This document shows positions 14,797 through 23,406 of a stretch of 35,213 nucleotides of DNA, piece after piece. How positions within the stretch are numbered: position 1 is the stretch's first letter; each line of letters begins with the position of its first letter. The stretch lies in the NCBI GenBank assembly GCA_023442485.1, contig JAEZZG010000064.1, positions 1 through 35,213 on the forward strand, read 5' to 3'. Made by a program: the position numbers and the translations under genes. The notes below the pieces were generated by a model. It saw only the letters and a list, made by a program, of their open reading frames with translations, did no database searches and was not told the origin of the DNA. Source of the DNA: Actinomycetes bacterium. GTDB taxonomy: Bacteria > Actinomycetota > Actinomycetes > Propionibacteriales > Propionibacteriaceae.

Positions 14797-16254
14797 CTAC
14801 GCCTTCTTCGGGTGTTTGCCGTCGTAGAAGACGTGACCCGCTTTCATCGTCTCACCAAGCAACTGCGGCACCGTCACCAAGGTGTATCCCTGTTGCTGAA
14901 GTTTGGCGATGATGCCGGGAATGGCTTCCACCGTCGAAGGATGGATGTCGTGGAACAAGATGATCGCGCCAGGGTGTGCGCCTTCCAAGGCACGCTTCGT
15001 CGTGATCGCGGCGTTGCGGTTCTTCCAGTCTTCGGTATCAACGTCCCACATAATCACCGCCATGCCGTGGGAGTCGATCTTCTTACTCCACGCCCCATAG
15101 GGTGGGCGAAACAGCTCGGGGCGCTTCCCGGAGGCGTTGAAGATAGCGTCAGAGGTCTTATTGAGCTGGCGGGCAACCTCACCCTTCGACACCTTCGTCA
15201 GTTGCGGATGATTCCAGGAGTGGTTCCCGACGGCATGGCCTTCTTGAACCTCTCGCTTCACAATCTCGGGGTGCCTGGCGACCTGGTTGCCGACCGTAAA
15301 GAACGTGGCCTTGACCTTCGCCGCCTTGAGTTCATCCAGCAATTTTTCTGTGTAGGGGCCGGGTCCGTCGTCAAAGGTGATCGCGATGCACTTCGTCACG
15401 GCACAATCAACCGCCATGCTGGAATCAGACTCGGAGGGGCTCGGCGAGGCAGTCGCGAGGTGATCGGTGCCGTTAGCGGCAGCCGCACCGGCAGGGGTGC
15501 CGATCTGGGGATCCTGGAACCAGGTGAGGCCGGCCCCGCTGAACAACTGCTCGGCTTGGTCCTTCGAGACGGTAACGGCGAATACTTGCGCCGTAACCCC
15601 GGCGATCTTATCGGTGCCGATGTAGACGACGAGGTCGCCGTCGCGAGAGATTCCCACTCCGCGCACCATGGAGTCGACGTCCTGGGCGTCAAGTCTGGCG
15701 GGGGCGTTTCCTTGGATCAGCTTGGCGGAGGTCGCCTTGTCCAGGAAAGCCTTCCCCAGCGCTTTCTTGCCCGCCTCAGAGAAAAGTTCTGCAGGTTCGA
15801 CGACCTTCTTGGCGTCCTTGTCTAAGACGAGGGAGCGGACCTGGAGTGCTGTGGAGTCGGGTTGGGCGACCTGTTCCCATAACGTCACGGTGATGAACCG
15901 GGCAGAGGCGCTGGTCAACTGCCAGGTGATCGTCTGAGTAGCTGAATCGTCCTTGCCGTGGCCGAGAGAGAAGGCGTCGATCCAGGCGTTGACTACTTGC
16001 GACACCGGGGTGTTGATTTCGTCTTCGTTGGCCAGGGACGGCCATGTGGCGTGGAACTTGGGGGGCTGCTCACTGGCCGACTCCAAGGTGGTGATGCCGT
16101 CGAGGTTGGGGGACCAGATCTGCTCGGCGGCACCATTGGTCAGGGATTGAACCGTCAATGACGCCTCGGAGAGTTGCGTTCTGGTTGCACAGCCGACGGT
16201 CCCGATTGCCACCACTAATGCCAGCATTGCGGCTAGGAAGTACTTCACTCTCAT
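14797..16254 (-). CDS. Lipoprotein polysaccharide deacetylase (NodB domain)
   Basis: The 485-residue exported protein has a lipoprotein-like signal peptide (MRVKYFLAAM..., Cys22 in TVGC). A non-catalytic domain (about 40-270) is followed by a Ser/Pro linker and then a carbohydrate esterase family 4 domain from about 285. Catalytic motifs: TFDDGPGP at 293-300 with Asp295/Asp296, NHSWNHP at 344-350 giving two metal-binding histidines, RPPYG at 383-387, DVDTEDW at 404-410 and LFHD at 433-436. Such enzymes remove acetyl groups from peptidoglycan or other N-acetylated glycans and commonly give lysozyme resistance. The lipobox is relaxed (Thr at -3), so signal peptidase II processing is likely but not certain. 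The N-terminal domain resembles regulatory domains found before NodB in other Gram-positive deacetylases. Confidence 0.9.
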   Translation of the reverse strand: MRVKYFLAAMLALVVAIGTVGCATRTQLSEASLTVQSLTNGAAEQIWSPNLDGITTLESASEQPPKFHATWPSLANEDEINTPVSQVVNAWIDAFSLGHGKDDSATQTITWQLTSASARFITVTLWEQVAQPDSTALQVRSLVLDKDAKKVVEPAELFSEAGKKALGKAFLDKATSAKLIQGNAPARLDAQDVDSMVRGVGISRDGDLVVYIGTDKIAGVTAQVFAVTVSKDQAEQLFSGAGLTWFQDPQIGTPAGAAAANGTDHLATASPSPSESDSSMAVDCAVTKCIAITFDDGPGPYTEKLLDELKAAKVKATFFTVGNQVARHPEIVKREVQEGHAVGNHSWNHPQLTKVSKGEVARQLNKTSDAIFNASGKRPELFRPPYGAWSKKIDSHGMAVIMWDVDTEDWKNRNAAITTKRALEGAHPGAIILFHDIHPSTVEAIPGIIAKLQQQGYTLVTVPQLLGETMKAGHVFYDGKHPKKA

Positions 16255-16568
16255 GGGGTTCTGCGATTCAGACTGGTTGCCTGATAGATGACGGCCACGG
16301 CGACGAGATCAGGGATGCTCCGGCGCCTGGTCATGACTCTTAGACTGCAACCAAATCAGGCGAAACTCAATCTAAAACCCCTTGATTTGCCTATGAATAT
16401 CCGAATAAGAATTCTCAGGTCTCAGCTCAGGCGCAGCCGAGAGGGGTGCGGGTCGGCAACGGGTTGGTGAGCTAGCGAGGTTGAGTAGCGCCAATGCTCT
16501 TGGTCTCGGCTAGGGCCGGGGCCTGCCCGATAGTTCGCGCGAGCCGGAAAGGCCGGTAGACTGGGATG
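16255..16568 (+). promoter_or_regulatory. Intergenic stretch with a likely leaderless promoter of cysS
   Basis: This 310-bp gap between divergent genes has no reading frame of note. TAGACT at 16557-16562 is a good -10 box. It ends so close to the ATG at 16566 that transcription would start at about the GTG at 16569, two codons into a V-S-F-H-L-Y-D start. No Shine-Dalgarno sequence is present, which favours a leaderless mRNA. Confidence 0.45.
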
Positions 16569-18002
16569 GTGAGTTTCCATCTTTATGACAGCAAGTCCCG
16601 TCAGGTTCGCGAGTTCATCCCGCTGGTCGAGGGCAAGGTGTCGATTTACCACTGTGGATTGACGGTGCAGGCCCCACCTCATCTAGGTCACATCCGCAAG
16701 GAGGTCGTCTTCGACGTGCTGCGTCGCTGGCTGACTCATCTCGGGTATCAGGTGTCGATCGTCGCAAATGTCACCGATATTGACGACAAAATCTTGACCA
16801 AGTCAGCCCAGCAGTCGATGGAATGGTTTGAGCTAGGTTATTCGGTGGAGCTGGAACTCCATCGCGCCTATCAAGCCCTCGGGTGCTTGCCTCCCACCTA
16901 CGAGCCACGAGCTACCGGGCACATCCCCGAGATGATTCAACTCACCCAAAAGCTCATTGACGCCGGCCACGCCTATCCGGCTGAGGACGGTTCTGGCGAC
17001 GTCTATTTCGACGTCCAATCCTGGCCTGACTACGGTTCCCTCTCCGGTCAACGGATTGAGGAGATGGAGGCAGATACAGATGCCGACCCGCGCGGCAAGC
17101 GCGACCCACGCGATTTCGCCTTGTGGAAGGGACACAAACCCTCCGAGCCCGAGACGGCGTCGTGGCCGTCCCCGTGGGGTCCGGGACGTCCTGGCTGGCA
17201 TCTCGAATGTTCGGCGATGAGCGCAAAGTACTTGGGTGAGTCATTCGACATTCACGGTGGCGGGATCGATTTGCGTTTCCCCCACCACGAAAATGAGATG
17301 GCTCAATCCCAGGCGGCTGGCCTCGGCTTTGCGCGCTATTGGATGCACAATGCCTGGGTGACCATGGCGGGTGAAAAGATGAGTAAGTCCTTGGGTAACA
17401 CTGCCCTGGTGACCGAGGTGACCAAGCGTTTCAACCCGCGCGCGGTGCGTCTCTACCTGGTCGGGCCGCACTACCGCTCCAAGATCGAGTATTCGGAAGA
17501 ACATCTGGCTAACGCCGAAGCCCAGATTGAACGCATCGATTCCTTCATGACCAAGGCCGAGTCCAAACTCGCCGTCACTGGCTTTGACGAGTCTCGGTTG
17601 GCAGATTACCTTCCGGCCGATTTCTGCAAGGCGATGAATGACGATTTGGCCACACCCCAGGCAATGGCGGCCCTCTTCAACACCGTCCGCGCCGGAAACC
17701 AGGCTCTAACCGGGCCTGACGTCGATCTGGCTAGTGTCGGCGACTACTACCGCTCGGTAAAGGCGATGTTGACGATCTTCGGGCTCGACCCATCATCTCC
17801 TGAATGGGCCAACTCGACGTCTGGGGGCAACGAAAACCTGATGAATGTGATTGACCGCTTGGTCACCGGGCTCCTTGACGAGAGGCAACAAGCTCGGGCA
17901 GAGAAGAACTGGGCGCGCGCCGACCAGATTCGCGATCTGCTCTCAGATGCCGGGTTGAAGATTGAAGACACCCCTGACGGTGCCCGCTGGTCGGTGGAGT
18001 AG
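16566..18002 (+). CDS. cysS: Cysteinyl-tRNA synthetase
   Basis: CysS charges tRNA-Cys. The 478-residue protein has the class I catalytic core: the zinc ligand Cys30 in YHCGLTVQAPP, the HIGH-type motif HLGH at 39-42, and KMSKS at 271-275. HLECSAMSAKYLG and GGGIDLRFPHHENEMAQ carry the other zinc ligands. The C-terminal DALR-like helical region, with ERQQARAEKNWARADQIRDLL, is intact. The ATG at 16566 and a GTG one codon later are both possible starts; no ribosome binding site is visible. The stop lies directly before the ribosome binding site of rlmB, a pairing common in actinobacteria. Confidence 0.97.
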   Translation: MVSFHLYDSKSRQVREFIPLVEGKVSIYHCGLTVQAPPHLGHIRKEVVFDVLRRWLTHLGYQVSIVANVTDIDDKILTKSAQQSMEWFELGYSVELELHRAYQALGCLPPTYEPRATGHIPEMIQLTQKLIDAGHAYPAEDGSGDVYFDVQSWPDYGSLSGQRIEEMEADTDADPRGKRDPRDFALWKGHKPSEPETASWPSPWGPGRPGWHLECSAMSAKYLGESFDIHGGGIDLRFPHHENEMAQSQAAGLGFARYWMHNAWVTMAGEKMSKSLGNTALVTEVTKRFNPRAVRLYLVGPHYRSKIEYSEEHLANAEAQIERIDSFMTKAESKLAVTGFDESRLADYLPADFCKAMNDDLATPQAMAALFNTVRAGNQALTGPDVDLASVGDYYRSVKAMLTIFGLDPSSPEWANSTSGGNENLMNVIDRLVTGLLDERQQARAEKNWARADQIRDLLSDAGLKIEDTPDGARWSVE

Positions 18003-18012
18003 GAGGACCTCA

Positions 18013-18960
18013 ATGCCAGGAAACAGCAAGAATCCCAGCTCAGGGCGATCTCGCAGCAACAAGGCCGCAGGTTCTGGAGGACGCAACAAACGCGGCCTGG
18101 CCGGGCGCGGCCCCACCCCGAAGGCCGAGGATCGGGTCTACCACAAGGCTTACAAAGCCAAACAAGAAGCCCTCAAACGGGCTCAGAATCAACCCAAACG
18201 CAACCGCACCCCCAAGTCGAGCGGCGACTGGATCGCTGGACGTAACCCGGTGCTAGAGGCTCTACTGGCCGACCTCGACGTCAAGGCCGTCTACCTTGCC
18301 GAAGGTATCGACCGCGACGAGCGCATCCGCCAGATCATGACCATCGCCGCCGAGAGGTCAATCCCGCTGATGCAGACCTCTCGCCTCGATTTGGACAACC
18401 TCACTGGTGGCGCCACCCATCAAGGTGTCGCGGTGAAACTGCCGCCGTTCAGCTATGCCGAACCTGGTGACGTCGTGGATGCGGCACTGGCCGATCCCGA
18501 GACGAACGGGCTCGTCGTGGTCCTTGATTCGGTCACGGACCCGCATAACCTTGGCGCGATCGTTCGCTCGGCCGCCGCATTCGGCGCTCACGGGGTGATC
18601 ATTCCGCAGCGCCGCTCGGCGTCGATGACGGCTGCTGCGTGGAAATCGTCGGCGGGTGCCGCAGCCCGCATCCCGGTGGCAATGTGTACCAATCTCAACC
18701 ACACCTTGCAGGACTTGCGCAAGGCCGGGTTCTTTGTCGTCGGTTTGGCTGGCGAAGCCGAGGCCGACATCACCGAGGCGGTCGCCGGTGCTGGCCCCCT
18801 GGTGCTAGTGATCGGTTCGGAAGGGTCCGGCTTGTCTCGTCTGGTTCGGGAAAACTGCGATCAGCTTGCCTCCATCCCGATTTCGTCGTCGGTGGAGTCA
18901 CTGAACGCGTCCGTGGCGTGCGCGATTTGCCTCTACGAGGTGATGCGCTGCCGGGGCTGA
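18013..18960 (+). CDS. rlmB: 23S rRNA (guanosine-2'-O-)-methyltransferase, SpoU family
   Basis: This SPOUT-fold enzyme methylates the ribose of a 23S rRNA guanosine (G2251 in E. coli numbering). The 315-residue protein begins with a basic, Gly/Ser/Lys-rich extension of about 70 residues, common in actinobacterial members. A substrate-binding domain starting DWIAGRNPVLEALL follows, then the knotted catalytic domain with its three motifs: LDSVTDPHNLGAIVRSAAAF, LVIGSEGSGLSRLV and SSVESLNASVACAICLYE. The start is ATG 18013 with AGGAGG at 18001-18006, 10 bp after cysS, so the two form an operon. RlmB is inferred from the cysS neighbourhood; other TrmH-like targets are possible. Confidence 0.9.
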   Translation: MPGNSKNPSSGRSRSNKAAGSGGRNKRGLAGRGPTPKAEDRVYHKAYKAKQEALKRAQNQPKRNRTPKSSGDWIAGRNPVLEALLADLDVKAVYLAEGIDRDERIRQIMTIAAERSIPLMQTSRLDLDNLTGGATHQGVAVKLPPFSYAEPGDVVDAALADPETNGLVVVLDSVTDPHNLGAIVRSAAAFGAHGVIIPQRRSASMTAAAWKSSAGAAARIPVAMCTNLNHTLQDLRKAGFFVVGLAGEAEADITEAVAGAGPLVLVIGSEGSGLSRLVRENCDQLASIPISSSVESLNASVACAICLYEVMRCRG

Positions 18961-19034
18961 GCACTATTCTCGCTCCCTGGGACTTCGCGATAGGGTTAGA
19001 AACATCCGGTTTGTCGATCCTTCGAGGAGTCCAA

Positions 19035-20477
19035 GTGAGTGACATCACCGCAGCCGCATCGTCTGTCTATCAAGGTGCTTTGTCGATTATCGAGAGTGTT
19101 GAGCCGCGCATCGCAGCCGCAACCCGTCAAGAACTACAAGATCAGCGTTCCTCACTGAAACTGATCGCCTCAGAGAACTACGCTTCCCTGCCTGCCTTGT
19201 TGGCGATGGGAACCTGGATGAGCGATAAATACGCTGAAGGTACCCCCGGTCACCGTTTCTATGCTGGCTGCCAGAACGTCGACACCGTCGAATCAGTCGC
19301 CGCAGAACATGCCCGCGAACTCTTCGGCGCCGACTACGCCTACGTCCAGCCCCACTCAGGTATCGACGCGAACCTGGTTGCCTACTGGGCGATTCTCGCT
19401 CACCTCGTCGAGACCCCGCGCCTAGAAGAGCTAGGTGCGAAAACCGTCAACGACCTGTCCCAAGAGGACTGGGACAAGCTACGCGCCGACCTCGGCAATC
19501 AACGAATGATCGGGATGAGTCTGGACGCGGGTGGGCATCTGACCCACGGTTTCCGCCACAACATCTCCGGCAAGATGTTCAACCAGCGCTGCTACGGCAC
19601 CAACCCGGCCACTGGATTCTTGGACTATGACGAAGTTGCTGCCCTGGCCCGCGATTTCAAGCCCGCAATCATCGTCGCCGGCTATTCGGCCTACCCGCGT
19701 CGGATCAACTTCGCGACCATGCGTCAGATCGCTGACGAAGTGGGTGCGGTGTTGATGGTTGACATGGCCCACTTCGCGGGGCTCGTCGCAGGCAAGGTCT
19801 TCACCGGCGACGAAAACCCGGTACCTTTCGCCGATGTGGTGACAACCACCACCCACAAGTCTTTGCGCGGCCCTCGCGGCGGGATGGTTCTGGCGACAAA
19901 GAGGTTCGCTGACGACGTTGATCGAGGCTGCCCGATGGTGTTGGGTGGCCCGCTGGCCCACATGATGGCGGGTAAGGCGGTAGCCCTCGCTGAGGCTCGC
20001 ACCGAAGCCTTCCAGGCCTACGCCCACAACGTCGCCGACAACGCCAAGGCCCTCGCCGAAGGCTTGCTGAAACGCGGCGCAACCCTCGTCACCGGCGGCA
20101 CCGACAACCACCTGATGTTGATTGATGTGGCCACCAGTTTCGGTTTGACCGGGCGCCAAGCCGAAGCCGCGTTGCTGGAGGCGGGCATCGTCACCAACCG
20201 CAACTCGATCCCGGCTGACCCGAACGGCGCCTGGTACACCTCCGGTATTCGGATCGGTACACCCGCCCTCACCTCGCGCGGTTTCGGGGCTGACGAGTTC
20301 GACCGCACCGCTGAACTCATCGTCAAGACCTTGTCATCAACCACCCCGGCATCGGCGGCGTCTGGGCAGGCGTCAAAGGCGAAATACATCCTCGAAGACG
20401 GTGTCGCAGACCACGTCAAGGCTGCCGCAGCCGAGTTGCTGGACGCGAACCCGCTCTATCCTGGTTTGTCTCTCTAA
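19035..20477 (+). CDS. glyA: Serine hydroxymethyltransferase (long form)
   Basis: GlyA interconverts serine and glycine with tetrahydrofolate and feeds one-carbon metabolism. SLKLIASENYASLPALLA and KYAEGTPGHRFYAGC are typical, and the PLP lysine is Lys275 in TTTTHKSLRGPRGG. At 480 residues it is longer than the roughly 420-residue bacterial standard. The extra length includes an insertion around residues 120-160 (LEELGAKTVNDLSQEDWDKL and following) before the GGHLTHG motif, plus a small insertion near the C-terminus. The GTG start at 19035 has GAGGAG in good position. The open frame extends back into rlmB, but that part is not coding. A strong terminator follows. Confidence 0.95.
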   Translation: MSDITAAASSVYQGALSIIESVEPRIAAATRQELQDQRSSLKLIASENYASLPALLAMGTWMSDKYAEGTPGHRFYAGCQNVDTVESVAAEHARELFGADYAYVQPHSGIDANLVAYWAILAHLVETPRLEELGAKTVNDLSQEDWDKLRADLGNQRMIGMSLDAGGHLTHGFRHNISGKMFNQRCYGTNPATGFLDYDEVAALARDFKPAIIVAGYSAYPRRINFATMRQIADEVGAVLMVDMAHFAGLVAGKVFTGDENPVPFADVVTTTTHKSLRGPRGGMVLATKRFADDVDRGCPMVLGGPLAHMMAGKAVALAEARTEAFQAYAHNVADNAKALAEGLLKRGATLVTGGTDNHLMLIDVATSFGLTGRQAEAALLEAGIVTNRNSIPADPNGAWYTSGIRIGTPALTSRGFGADEFDRTAELIVKTLSSTTPASAASGQASKAKYILEDGVADHVKAAAAELLDANPLYPGLSL

Positions 20478-20487
20478 CCTCTCAACG

Positions 20488-20537
20488 CACGGTGGCGGGA
20501 TAGCCGATACCAGCTATCCCGCCACCGTGGGATTTTA
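20488..20537 (+). terminator. Terminator between convergent glyA and the molybdoenzyme gene
   Basis: A perfect 17-bp stem (20488-20504 with 20513-20529) with an 8-base loop is followed on the plus strand by GGGATTTTAA. It ends glyA. The stem may also stop minus-strand transcripts, although no T-run follows on that side. Confidence 0.9.
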
Positions 20538-20547
20538 ACCCTCGACC

Positions 20548-23181
20548 TCACTTCTCAATCGTGGCGTGTTCGATGTAGTGAGTGTCGTAATCCTTCTGGT
20601 ACTGCTCTTGGCTGACCTCCGCCTTAGCAATATCAGCCAAGATCGTGTGGCTGACCAACCCCTTAGCTAGCGGGCTCGGATGCAGAGAAGTCAAGGTGTT
20701 GACTGAACCAGCAATATCTACCGGCAAATCTGGATTAGCGTGCTTCGGCAAGCTGAAACCGGACGCTGGCTTCGGGTCATACCAGGCCCCTTGCGGGATC
20801 GACATCACCCCAGGTGCGATTCTTGGCGTAACCAGCGCCTTCAACCGAACCGTACCGCGATCATTGAACACATAGACGATGTCTCCATTGGCGATTCCCC
20901 TGGCTTCGGCGTCAACCGGGTTGACCCACACCGTCTGGGTGTGAGCCTCGCGCAGCCACTCCACATTTCCGTAGGTTGAGTGGGTACGGCCCTTGAAGTG
21001 GTGTCCGATCACCTGGAGCGGGAACTTCTCGGATTCCTTCGCGTCGACCGGGCCTTCCCAGGTCTCGGTGTACTCGGGGATGGTAGCGAGATAGTCGCCC
21101 TTCCATTCGGGGTAGAACTTCCCGAACTCCCACTTCGTCGCCATATTGGCCAAGGTCTGTGAGTAGACCTCGATCTTGCCCGACGGGGTCGGCAACGGGT
21201 TAGCTTCGGGGTCTTCGCGGAAGTCTTGCATCGGCACCACTGCCCCAGCATTCTTCCGATAGATCCCCATTTCCTTCCACTCATCGTAGGTCGGCAAGGA
21301 CGGATCCTTGGTGCGCGACTTGTCGATGGTGGCGCGCAGCCATTCTTCGCGACTCTTGCCGCCCGTGTACTTCTCCCCCACCCCGAGTTTGTTGGCAAGA
21401 TCAGAACAAATATCGAAGATGGAGCGACATTCATACAGCGGGTCAATCGCCTGAGAGGACATGATGCCGTAGGCCATCGGGGAGGCATTCTGCCCAGGAT
21501 GGAAGTCAAACTCTTCGGAGGTTGACGTGCCCGGCAAGACGTAGTCAGAGTATCGGGCGGACACGGTGTACATGATGTCGCAGGTGACCAACAGCTCAGC
21601 CTTAGTCTCGTCCTGGAGAATCTCGACGGAGCGGTTGTTATCGCCTGTCTGGTTCACCAAGGAGTTCGATCCATACTGGAAGATCGCCTTCAACGGGACT
21701 TCGAGCTGGGTGTTCTCCGGCTGTAACTTATCGTCGACCGGAACCTTGAGATTACGGGAGCCGTCGTCGGGTTTGACGCCGACACCAGCGTTGAAGGTGT
21801 TCATCTCGGGGCCGCGCTCAATCGCGTCGAGCCAGGAGAAACAAGAGATGATCTTGTTGGAGGGGTTCGGGATTTCCGAGACGAACGGGCGCGCGATGCT
21901 AAGCCCAGGGCTGGCTTCGCGAGCACCGGTGCCGCCACCTGGGATACCGATATTGCCGGTGGCACAAGCCAACAAGAAGATCGCGCGAGAGGTGTTCTCG
22001 CCGTTGGCGTGACGCTGAGGACCCCAACCCTGGCTGATTGCACACGGCTTAGCTGTGGCAATCTCAATGGCGAGTTGGCGGATTCGTTCGGCAGGGACAC
22101 CTGTGATCCCGGCTGCCCATTCAGGGGTCTTGGCGATACCGTCTGCACCCTTGCCTTCAAGATAGGCGCGGTACGACGAGTTCGCCGGGGCACCTGCGGG
22201 AAGGGTAGCTTCGTCAAAACCGACGCAGTACTTGTCGAGGAAGGCCTGGTCGTGCAGGTTCTTCTCGATCATGACGTAGATCATGGCGGCGATCAGGGCA
22301 GCGTCCGTGCCCGGACGCAACGGCACCCATTCATCGCCGATGGTGACTGAGGTCTCGGAAAGGCGCGGATCAATGATGATCGTCTTGACCCCAGATAGTT
22401 TCTTGGTTTGATTGGTCACGAAGGCAAAACCGCCACCTGACATGCGGGTCTCTTGGGGGTTGTTTCCGAACATGACCTGGAGTTTGGAATTCTTGGCGTC
22501 GTCGAAAGAGTTAGATGATACCCACTCGCCGTAGAAGTACGGATATGCCTGGGTGATACTCGAGGTCGAGTAGTCGGAGTAGTGATCCAGGTAGCCGCCG
22601 TAGCAGTTGAGGAGCCTGGCGACCGGGGTGGCTTCCGGAGGCCAGGAACAGGCCATGATCGAGCCGAGGACGCCGGTGCCGTACTGGATGTAGAAGGCCT
22701 CGTTGCCGTACTTGTCCTTGATCTGCTTCATCTTGTCGGCGATCTCGGTGAGCGCCTGATCCCAGGAGATCACTTCCCACTGGCCTTCCCCACGTTTGGT
22801 TCCGGGCTTACGTTTCATGGGATATTTCAGCCGGTCGGGGTTGTAGATGCGTTGACGGATCGAGCGGCCACGCACACAGGCGCGAACCTGCTGAGAGCCG
22901 AGCTCGTCATCGCCGGTGTTGTCTGGCAAGACGCGGACGACGACGCCGTCCTTGACCTCGAGGCGAAGCGGACAACGCGAGCCACAGTTGACGGTACAAG
23001 CCGACCAGACCGTCTTGTCGGGGCCGGATTCAACGGCGGCACCGGCGTGGGAGACGGGGGTGATCGGGAGGGATTTTGTGGTCGTCACGAGAGCTGCTGC
23101 ACCACCGACGGCAGCAGACCACTTCATCAGCGAGCGACGCGAAAGCGTCGGGTTGAGAGTCGGAGCGATAGATTCAGTCAT
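20548..23181 (-). CDS. Tat-exported DMSO reductase family molybdoenzyme, catalytic subunit
   Basis: A large molybdopterin oxidoreductase resembling DmsA/YnfE, which reduces S- or N-oxides during anaerobic respiration. From the ATG at 23181 it has 877 residues. SRRSLMK at 14-20 and the hydrophobic stretch after it form a Tat signal. Cys62, Cys66, Cys70 and Cys102 bind a [4Fe-4S] cluster. The YSTSSI segment near 204-209 probably supplies the serine ligand of molybdenum. GNNPQETRMSGGG, IIIDPRLSETS and the C-terminal WVNPVDAEARGIANGDIVYVFNDRG are cofactor-binding segments. An in-frame TTG four codons earlier is an alternative start. No iron-sulfur (DmsB) or anchor (DmsC) gene follows; a terminator and glyA on the other strand come next. 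Confidence 0.9.
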   Translation of the reverse strand: MTESIAPTLNPTLSRRSLMKWSAAVGGAAALVTTTKSLPITPVSHAGAAVESGPDKTVWSACTVNCGSRCPLRLEVKDGVVVRVLPDNTGDDELGSQQVRACVRGRSIRQRIYNPDRLKYPMKRKPGTKRGEGQWEVISWDQALTEIADKMKQIKDKYGNEAFYIQYGTGVLGSIMACSWPPEATPVARLLNCYGGYLDHYSDYSTSSITQAYPYFYGEWVSSNSFDDAKNSKLQVMFGNNPQETRMSGGGFAFVTNQTKKLSGVKTIIIDPRLSETSVTIGDEWVPLRPGTDAALIAAMIYVMIEKNLHDQAFLDKYCVGFDEATLPAGAPANSSYRAYLEGKGADGIAKTPEWAAGITGVPAERIRQLAIEIATAKPCAISQGWGPQRHANGENTSRAIFLLACATGNIGIPGGGTGAREASPGLSIARPFVSEIPNPSNKIISCFSWLDAIERGPEMNTFNAGVGVKPDDGSRNLKVPVDDKLQPENTQLEVPLKAIFQYGSNSLVNQTGDNNRSVEILQDETKAELLVTCDIMYTVSARYSDYVLPGTSTSEEFDFHPGQNASPMAYGIMSSQAIDPLYECRSIFDICSDLANKLGVGEKYTGGKSREEWLRATIDKSRTKDPSLPTYDEWKEMGIYRKNAGAVVPMQDFREDPEANPLPTPSGKIEVYSQTLANMATKWEFGKFYPEWKGDYLATIPEYTETWEGPVDAKESEKFPLQVIGHHFKGRTHSTYGNVEWLREAHTQTVWVNPVDAEARGIANGDIVYVFNDRGTVRLKALVTPRIAPGVMSIPQGAWYDPKPASGFSLPKHANPDLPVDIAGSVNTLTSLHPSPLAKGLVSHTILADIAKAEVSQEQYQKDYDTHYIEHATIEK

Positions 23182-23266
23182 AGTGGACACCAATCAGCCG
23201 AGCAACCACCCCGTCGTGGGATGGGCATTGTCAAAGTCACCCAAAGCTCGAGGACGACGATATGAT

Positions 23267-23279
23267 ATGAGTGTCTCAT
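23267..23279. promoter_or_regulatory. Small inverted repeat upstream of the molybdoenzyme gene
   Basis: ATGAG-TGT-CTCAT is a 5-bp inverted repeat with a 3-base centre, located about 90 bp before the start. Next to it, minus-strand TATCAT could be a -10 box, and an AT-rich block (23300-23335) lies further upstream. It could bind a regulator, but the repeat is short. The remaining bases up to 23406 hold only a weak GCCC-ACTAA-GGGC hairpin. Confidence 0.3.
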
Positions 23280-23406
23280 TACTTCGCCGATAAATCTGAC
23301 GAAAAACCCAGTTATTTACTTATACAAGAATAGTGTTCGCTAATGCGTTTGAGCTAGTCAGCGCCCACTAAGGGCACCCTGATTGGAAGGGATAGGGGTA
23401 GCGGGA

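Noticed and set aside
18639..19034. Upstream extension of the glyA frame
   Set aside because: It lies in a shadow frame of rlmB; the GTG at 19035 has GAGGAG and gives the expected N-terminus.
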